Below, piece after piece: positions 15,727 to 19,930 of a stretch of 19,930 nt of DNA. This DNA comes from SZUA-186 sp039714155 (GTDB lineage: Bacteria; Pseudomonadota; Gammaproteobacteria; UBA9214). The stretch is taken from the NCBI GenBank assembly GCA_039714155.1, contig JBDLJX010000048.1, positions 1 to 19,930 on the forward strand. The letters run 5' to 3'. The notes beneath the pieces are model-generated. The model did no database searches and was not told the origin of the DNA. It saw only the letters and a list, made by a program, of their open reading frames with translations. The stretch's first letter is position 1. Every line of letters starts with the position of its first letter. A program made the translations under genes and the position numbers.

Positions 15727-16914
15727 TTAAACGACGTTTTCCTGCGGCTGCAGGCCGGCGGCATCGCGCAGGGTATCGGCTAGGTTGGTGCGTTCCCAGC
15801 TGAAACCGCTGTCCTCGCGGCCAAAATGCCCGTAGGCGGCGGTGGCACGGTAGCCGGGTTTCAGCAAGTCGAGCATCTTGACCAGGCTGCGCGGGCGCAG
15901 GTCAAAGTGGGCGCGTACCAGTTCCACCAGGCGGTTTTCATCGAGCTGGCCGGTGCCGAAGGTGTTAATACTGATCGATGTGGGTTCGGCGACACCGATG
16001 GCATAGGATACCTGGATTTCGCAACGTTCCGCCAAGCCGGCGGCAACGATATTCTTGGCGACGTAGCGGGCGGCGTAGGCGGCCGAACGGTCGACCTTGC
16101 TGGGGTCCTTGCCGGAGAAGGCGCCGCCGCCGTGCCGGGCCATGCCGCCGTAGGTATCGACGATAATCTTGCGCCCGGTCAGGCCGCAGTCACCCATAGG
16201 GCCGCCAATTACGAAGCGGCCGGTTGGATTGATGTGGATATGTTCCTGCGGGCACTGGTCCAGCCATTCGGCCGGCAGCACCGGCTTGATAATTTCGTCC
16301 ATGACAGCTTCGCGGACAGCCTTCAGTTCGATGTCCGGGCTGTGCTGGGTCGACAGCACCACGGCATCGATGCCGGCCGGCCGGTCATTCTCGTAGCGGA
16401 AGGTGATCTGGCTCTTGGCGTCCGGGCGCAGCCACGGCAGGGTGCCGTTCTTGCGGACCTCGGCCTGGCGTTTGACCAGCCGGTGCGCGTAGGTAATGGG
16501 TGCCGGCATCAGCACATCGGTTTCGCTGCTGGCGTAACCGAACATCAGGCCCTGGTCACCGGCACCCTGTTCGCGGTCCTCGGACTCGTTTACGCCCATG
16601 GCGATATCCTGTGACTGCTTGCCGATGGCATTGAGCACGGCACAGGACTCCCAGTCGAAGCCGATCTCGGAACTGTTGTAGCCGATATCGCGGACAGTGT
16701 GGCGGACGATCGCTTCCAGGTCGACCCAGGCCGAGGTGGTGACTTCACCGGCGATGATGACCATACCGGTCTTGACCAGGGTCTCGCAGGCGACCCGGGC
16801 ATGCGGATCTTGCTCGAGCATGGCATCGAGTACGGCATCGGAAATCTGGTCGGCGACTTTGTCGGGATGCCCCTCGGATACCGACTCGGAGGTAAATATC
16901 TGGAATTCTGACAT
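15727..16914 (-). CDS. metK: S-adenosylmethionine synthetase
   Basis: MetK makes S-adenosylmethionine from methionine and ATP. From the ATG at 16914 the protein has 395 residues and begins MSEFQIFTSESVSEGHPDKV, with His16 in the conserved EGHPDK. GAGDQG (117-122) and the P-loop-like GGGAFSGKD (262-270) are the two PROSITE-type signatures. The frame stays open 11 codons upstream to a TTG at 16947, but the family-standard start is 16914. There is no strong Shine-Dalgarno (the leader is A/T-rich: GAAACTAATAAAT). It is the first gene of a metK-ahcY-metF-rsmE series and is divergent from the thioredoxin-like gene. Confidence 0.97.
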   Translation of the reverse strand: MSEFQIFTSESVSEGHPDKVADQISDAVLDAMLEQDPHARVACETLVKTGMVIIAGEVTTSAWVDLEAIVRHTVRDIGYNSSEIGFDWESCAVLNAIGKQSQDIAMGVNESEDREQGAGDQGLMFGYASSETDVLMPAPITYAHRLVKRQAEVRKNGTLPWLRPDAKSQITFRYENDRPAGIDAVVLSTQHSPDIELKAVREAVMDEIIKPVLPAEWLDQCPQEHIHINPTGRFVIGGPMGDCGLTGRKIIVDTYGGMARHGGGAFSGKDPSKVDRSAAYAARYVAKNIVAAGLAERCEIQVSYAIGVAEPTSISINTFGTGQLDENRLVELVRAHFDLRPRSLVKMLDLLKPGYRATAAYGHFGREDSGFSWERTNLADTLRDAAGLQPQENVV

Positions 16915-16958
16915 ATTTATTAGTTTCGTATTCAAATGAACCGCCAAGTCTACCCTAC

Positions 16959-16995
16959 GTAAGTGATATTTTCATTAGTACCCTGGTTCACTTAC
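16959..16995. promoter_or_regulatory. Inverted repeat in the metK / thioredoxin-like divergent spacer
   Basis: GTAAGTGA (16959-16966) and TCACTTAC (16988-16995) are exact reverse complements separated by 21 bases. They sit in the 122-base spacer between the divergent starts at 16914 and 17037. The two half-sites lie about two helical turns apart, compatible with an operator for a dimeric regulator of metK, the divergent gene or both. It does not match the SAM-I or SAH riboswitch core motifs I know. No confident -35/-10 pair could be placed. Confidence 0.45.
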
Positions 16996-17036
16996 AGTGC
17001 GTGTTTGTTTCCCCTTATTCATTAAAAAGGTAACCC

Positions 17037-17594
17037 ATGGTCAGTCTGGAAACTCCCGTATGTGATTTCGGCCAGCCGGCGCCGGATTTTTCGCTCCCCG
17101 GTGTCGATGGCAAGATCTGGACCCGGGACGACTGTGCCGGGCCGGACGGCCTGCTGGTGATGTTTATCTGCAACCATTGTCCGTATGTGAAGGCCGTCCG
17201 CGACCGGCTGATCCGGGATAGCCGCGAATTACGAGACCGGCATGGCGTGCACAGCGTCGCCATCATGTCGAATGATCCTGGCCAGTATGAAGAAGACAGT
17301 TTCGAAAACATGCAGGCCATTGCCCGGGAGCTCGATTTCCCGTTCCCCTACCTGCTGGATGAAACCCAGGCCGTTGCAAGGGCGTACGGCGCGGTCTGTA
17401 CGCCGGATTTCTTTGGCTATAACAACAGGCTGGAGCTACAGTACCGGGGCCAGCTGGATGCCAGCCGCAAGCAGGCCGCCAGTCCGGATGTCCGGCGTGA
17501 CCTGTTCGAGGCGATGGTGCAGGTTGCCGCCAGCGGGCAGGGCCCGGCGGAGCAGACGCCCGGTATGGGCTGCTCGATCAAGTGGCGTGACTAG
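17037..17594 (+). CDS. Thioredoxin-fold / AhpC-TSA-like protein
   Basis: The 185-residue cytoplasmic product (no signal peptide) has the opening of peroxiredoxin-like thioredoxin-fold proteins, GQPAPDFSLPGVDGK (12-26). The active site reads ICNHCPYVKA, with Cys45 and Cys48 as a CxxC pair. A TP dipeptide in AVCTPDFFGY (119-128) provides the cis-proline, and the C-terminus PGMGCSIKWRD keeps the conserved Cys of this subfamily. The CxxC suggests a dithiol oxidoreductase rather than a classical peroxiredoxin. The physiological partner is unknown. AAAGG (17026-17030) six bases before the ATG supports the start. It is divergent from metK and upstream of tkt, with no obvious functional link to either. 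Confidence 0.85.
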   Translation: MVSLETPVCDFGQPAPDFSLPGVDGKIWTRDDCAGPDGLLVMFICNHCPYVKAVRDRLIRDSRELRDRHGVHSVAIMSNDPGQYEEDSFENMQAIARELDFPFPYLLDETQAVARAYGAVCTPDFFGYNNRLELQYRGQLDASRKQAASPDVRRDLFEAMVQVAASGQGPAEQTPGMGCSIKWRD

Positions 17595-17609
17595 CGGTAT
17601 AAGTCTGTG

Positions 17610-17632
17610 ATACATAACTATTTGTTATGTAT
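17610..17632. promoter_or_regulatory. Palindrome upstream of tkt, possible LysR/CbbR-type operator
   Basis: ATACATAAC (17610-17618) and GTTATGTAT (17624-17632) form a perfect nine-base dyad with a five-base centre. The core at 17615-17627, TAACTATTTGTTA, fits the LysR-family T-N11-A rule and the CbbR pattern TNA-N7-TNA. CbbR controls Calvin-cycle genes, including transketolase, in autotrophic proteobacteria. The match is to a loose pattern, and no cbb gene or cbbR is visible here. It could alternatively be a weak hairpin after the thioredoxin-like gene, but it lacks a T-run. Confidence 0.45.
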
Positions 17633-17795
17633 AGATAAATCATTAATTATTTGACATATTCAGGGGTCCCGGAAGGGCTATTGCCGAACGGCGCAAACTA
17701 GGGGAAAATAGCGCGCTTCGTCAATCAGGGATAGACAGCAGACGACGACGGCAGCGGATTCCCGTCAGACCCAAAGAATTTCTGTGTGGTGAGGG

Positions 17796-17829
17796 GCCTC
17801 GGTGCAGACTCGCAGCCGGGGCTTTTTTT
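17796..17829 (+). terminator. Intrinsic terminator inside the tkt leader
   Basis: GCCTCGG (17796-17802) pairs with CCGGGGC (17816-17822) through seven pairs, one of them G-U. TGC/GCA (17803-17805, 17812-17814) extends the stem after a single bulged G, leaving loop AGACTC. Seven T residues (17823-17829) follow directly. This is a textbook rho-independent terminator. It lies 109 bases before the tkt start, so it either ends a transcript from the thioredoxin-like gene or a small RNA, or acts as a tkt attenuator. Confidence 0.75.
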
Positions 17830-17938
17830 GCCACTGCGTCCGTGATGAGGGGAGACCCGCTCGGGACGACAACAATGTTTCCGTGCCGCCGGCCTTGCTG
17901 GCGCGCACACATAATTCAAAATTGGACAGGAGGAAAAC

Positions 17939-19930
17939 ATGGCCCAGCGCAAAGAACTAGCCAATGCGATCCGTGCGCTCAGTATGGATGCCGTGCAGAA
18001 GGCAAAATCCGGCCATCCCGGTGCCCCGATGGGCATGGCGGATATTGCCGAAGTCTTGTGGAATGACTATATGCAGCATAACCCGGCCAACCCCGGCTGG
18101 GCTGACCGTGACCGCTTCGTACTGTCGAACGGCCACGGCTCCATGCTGATCTACTCCCTGCTGCACCTGACCGGTTACGATCTGAGCATCGACGATCTCA
18201 AGCAGTTCCGTCAACTGCATTCGAAAACCCCGGGCCATCCCGAGTATGGTTATGCGCCGGGCGTGGAAACCACCACCGGTCCGCTGGGTCAGGGCATCTC
18301 CAACGCTGTCGGCATGGCAACAGCCGAAAAGACCCTGGCCGCGCAGTTCAACCGCGATGGTCATAATATTGTTGATCACAACACCTATGTCTTCCTGGGT
18401 GACGGTTGCATGATGGAAGGCATCTCCCACGAGGCCTGCTCACTGGCCGGCACCCTGAAGCTGGGCAAGCTGATTGCCTTCTGGGACGATAATGGTATTT
18501 CCATCGATGGCCATGTTACCGGCTGGTTTACTGATGACACGCCAAAACGTTTTGAGTCCTACCAGTGGCACGTGATCCGCGATGTCGATGGTCATGACCC
18601 GGACAGCATTCGTGCTGCCATCGAGGAAGCACGTTCGGTTGCCGACAAACCCAGCCTGATCTGCTGCCGCACCGTCATCGGTTTCGGCGCCCCCAATCTG
18701 GCCGGTACCCATGACTGCCATGGTGCACCGCTGGGTGACGATGAAATTGCCGCGACCCGTGAAAACATCGGCTGGTCGTATGCACCGTTTGAGGTGCCGG
18801 ATGAGGTCTATGCCGGCTGGAGTGCGAAAGACAGGGGCGCCCGGGCGGAAGCCGACTGGAACGTCGCGTTTAGTGCCTACAAGGAAGCGCATCCGGAGCT
18901 GGCCGCCGAGTTCGAGCGGCGCATGGCGGGCGAGCTGCCGGCTGACTGGAACACGAAGGCGAATGAGTTCATTGCCGCTGTTAATGACAAGGCCGACACC
19001 ATTGCCTCGCGCAAGGCCTCGCAGAATGCCCTCAATGGTTATGGCCCGCTGCTGCCGGAACTGCTGGGTGGCTCGGCCGACCTGGCCGGTTCCAACCTGA
19101 CCATCTGGTCGGGCTCCGAGGATATCAACAAGGGCAACGGCGGTAACTATATCTACTATGGTGTCCGTGAATTTGGCATGTCCGCCCTCATGAACGGCAT
19201 CACTCTGCATGGCGGTTTCATCCCTTACGGCGCGACCTTCCTGATGTTCTCCGAGTACGCCCGTAATGCGCTGCGCATGGCCGCACTGATGAAGATACAC
19301 AGCATCTTCGTCTACACCCATGACTCGATTGGTCTGGGTGAGGACGGCCCGACCCACCAGGCGGTGGAGCAGACGGCAACCCTGCGCATGATCCCGCGGA
19401 TGTCGGTCTGGCGTCCCTGCGATGCCGTTGAATCGGCCGTTGCCTGGAAGTCCGCTGTGGATAACACCGGTGGCCCGAGCTGCCTGATCTTCTCGCGCCA
19501 GAATCTGCCGCATCAGGAACGAAGCAGTGAGCAGATTGCCGCGATTGGCCGCGGTGGCTATATCCTGCGCGACTGCGACGGAACCCCGGATGCCATCATC
19601 ATCGGCACCGGCTCCGAGGTCAGCCTGGCGATGGAGGCAGCAGCAGCGCTGTCTGCGAAGGGCAAGAACATCCGTGTGGTTTCCATGCCGTCTACCGATG
19701 CGTTCGATTCACAGGACGAGGCTTACCGTGAATCGGTACTGCCTGCAGCTGTCACTGCCCGTGTCGCGGTCGAGGCCGGTGTGACGGATTACTGGCGCAA
19801 GTATGTCGGTCTCAACGGCAAGGTGATCGGTATCGATACCTTTGGTGAATCTGCGCCGGCCGGTGATGTCTACAAGCACTTCGGTATCACGGCAGAAAAT
19901 GTTGCCAGGGCCGTTGAGGACATACTCTAG
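17939..19930 (+). CDS. tkt: Transketolase
   Basis: Transketolase is a thiamine-diphosphate enzyme that moves two-carbon units between sugar phosphates in the pentose phosphate pathway and, in autotrophs, the Calvin cycle. The 663-residue product is complete and has the same length as E. coli TktA; its stop is the last base of the window. Features include SGHPG (24-28, His26), SNGHG (63-67), the ThDP/metal motif GDGCMMEGISHEACSLAG with Asn185 downstream, catalytic Glu411 (GVREFGMSAL), and HDSIGLGEDGPTHQ (461-474). AGGAGG at 17928-17933 fits the start. A leader with a palindrome and a terminator precedes it. Genes for gap, pgk or fba often follow tkt in related bacteria, but they would be outside the window. 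Confidence 0.98.
   Translation: MAQRKELANAIRALSMDAVQKAKSGHPGAPMGMADIAEVLWNDYMQHNPANPGWADRDRFVLSNGHGSMLIYSLLHLTGYDLSIDDLKQFRQLHSKTPGHPEYGYAPGVETTTGPLGQGISNAVGMATAEKTLAAQFNRDGHNIVDHNTYVFLGDGCMMEGISHEACSLAGTLKLGKLIAFWDDNGISIDGHVTGWFTDDTPKRFESYQWHVIRDVDGHDPDSIRAAIEEARSVADKPSLICCRTVIGFGAPNLAGTHDCHGAPLGDDEIAATRENIGWSYAPFEVPDEVYAGWSAKDRGARAEADWNVAFSAYKEAHPELAAEFERRMAGELPADWNTKANEFIAAVNDKADTIASRKASQNALNGYGPLLPELLGGSADLAGSNLTIWSGSEDINKGNGGNYIYYGVREFGMSALMNGITLHGGFIPYGATFLMFSEYARNALRMAALMKIHSIFVYTHDSIGLGEDGPTHQAVEQTATLRMIPRMSVWRPCDAVESAVAWKSAVDNTGGPSCLIFSRQNLPHQERSSEQIAAIGRGGYILRDCDGTPDAIIIGTGSEVSLAMEAAAALSAKGKNIRVVSMPSTDAFDSQDEAYRESVLPAAVTARVAVEAGVTDYWRKYVGLNGKVIGIDTFGESAPAGDVYKHFGITAENVARAVEDIL

Larger units (their letters stand above)
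17595..17938 (+). other. 344-base non-coding leader upstream of tkt
   Basis: No gene is supported here. From left to right it holds an AT-rich palindrome (17610-17632), an AT-rich stretch with TTGACA at 17651-17656 (no good -10 at 17 bases), a GC-rich segment, a hairpin with T-run (17796-17829), and about 110 bases to the tkt start. AGGAGG at 17928-17933, five bases before the ATG, is the tkt ribosome site. A small stem GACGG/CCGTC (17747-17751 with 17762-17766) lies between the palindrome and the terminator. An open frame entering tkt from 17842 is out of frame with tkt and has no recognisable content. Confidence 0.7.

Noticed and set aside
15826..16614. A 262-codon plus-strand open frame opposite metK
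   Set aside because: It is antisense to a near-invariant enzyme and shows no motifs of its own.
16915..17036. Possible SAM riboswitch before metK
   Set aside because: None of the conserved SAM-I or SAH core strings is present; only a simple dyad is seen.
17830..17938. A leader peptide from the ATG at 17842
   Set aside because: The frame runs on into tkt in the wrong phase without a stop before 18066, has no ribosome site and no regulatory codon run.
18440..19513. A 357-codon minus-strand open frame inside tkt
   Set aside because: It is a shadow of the transketolase coding strand; the sense frame has all catalytic motifs.

Overview
The window is chromosomal DNA from a gammaproteobacterium with moderately high GC content. 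The type IV pilus chemotaxis cluster, the divergent gshB/pilG arrangement known from Pseudomonas, a long bacterial-type S-adenosylhomocysteinase and a full-length TktA-type transketolase all point that way. The species cannot be fixed from the sequence. Nothing resembling an insertion sequence, prophage, CRISPR array, tRNA or rRNA was seen. Nearly all of the window is densely packed core metabolism or motility genes.

Layout. Positions 1-2271 (minus strand) hold a tightly overlapping unit, gshB (glutathione synthase) > apbE (periplasmic flavin transferase) > a NusG-domain-II membrane-anchored protein cut by the window edge. Positions 2476-12392 (plus strand) hold the twitching-motility (Pil-Chp) chemosensory operon: pilG, pilH, pilI, pilJ, chpA and a chpC-like CheW gene. 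The receptor methyltransferase (pilK) and methylesterase (chpB) found in the Pseudomonas operon are absent here. Positions 12399-16914 (minus strand) hold metK > ahcY > metF > rsmE, read right to left. The first three make S-adenosylmethionine, break down S-adenosylhomocysteine and supply methyl-folate; RsmE is a SAM-dependent 16S rRNA methyltransferase. Divergent from metK, a thioredoxin-fold protein (17037-17594) is followed by a 344-base non-coding leader and the complete transketolase gene tkt, which ends on the last base of the window.

How the genes work together. In the Pil-Chp system the PilJ receptor signals through the CheW-type adaptors PilI and ChpC to the large hybrid kinase ChpA. 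ChpA phosphorylates PilG and PilH to control pilus extension and retraction. ChpA here has 1942 residues and seven recognisable HPt-like modules, five with the phospho-accepting histidine and two with it replaced by Gln or Asn.

The least ordinary signals are outside the protein families. There is a heptamer tandem array that encodes the C-terminal tail of MetF. A composite repeat (22-base inverted repeat flanked by a 13-base direct repeat) lies between ahcY and metF and abuts the metF start codon. A perfect 9-base inverted repeat lies just before chpA. A palindrome fitting the LysR/CbbR half-site spacing lies upstream of tkt, followed by a strong intrinsic terminator inside the tkt leader. 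I found no convincing wholly new multi-gene system.
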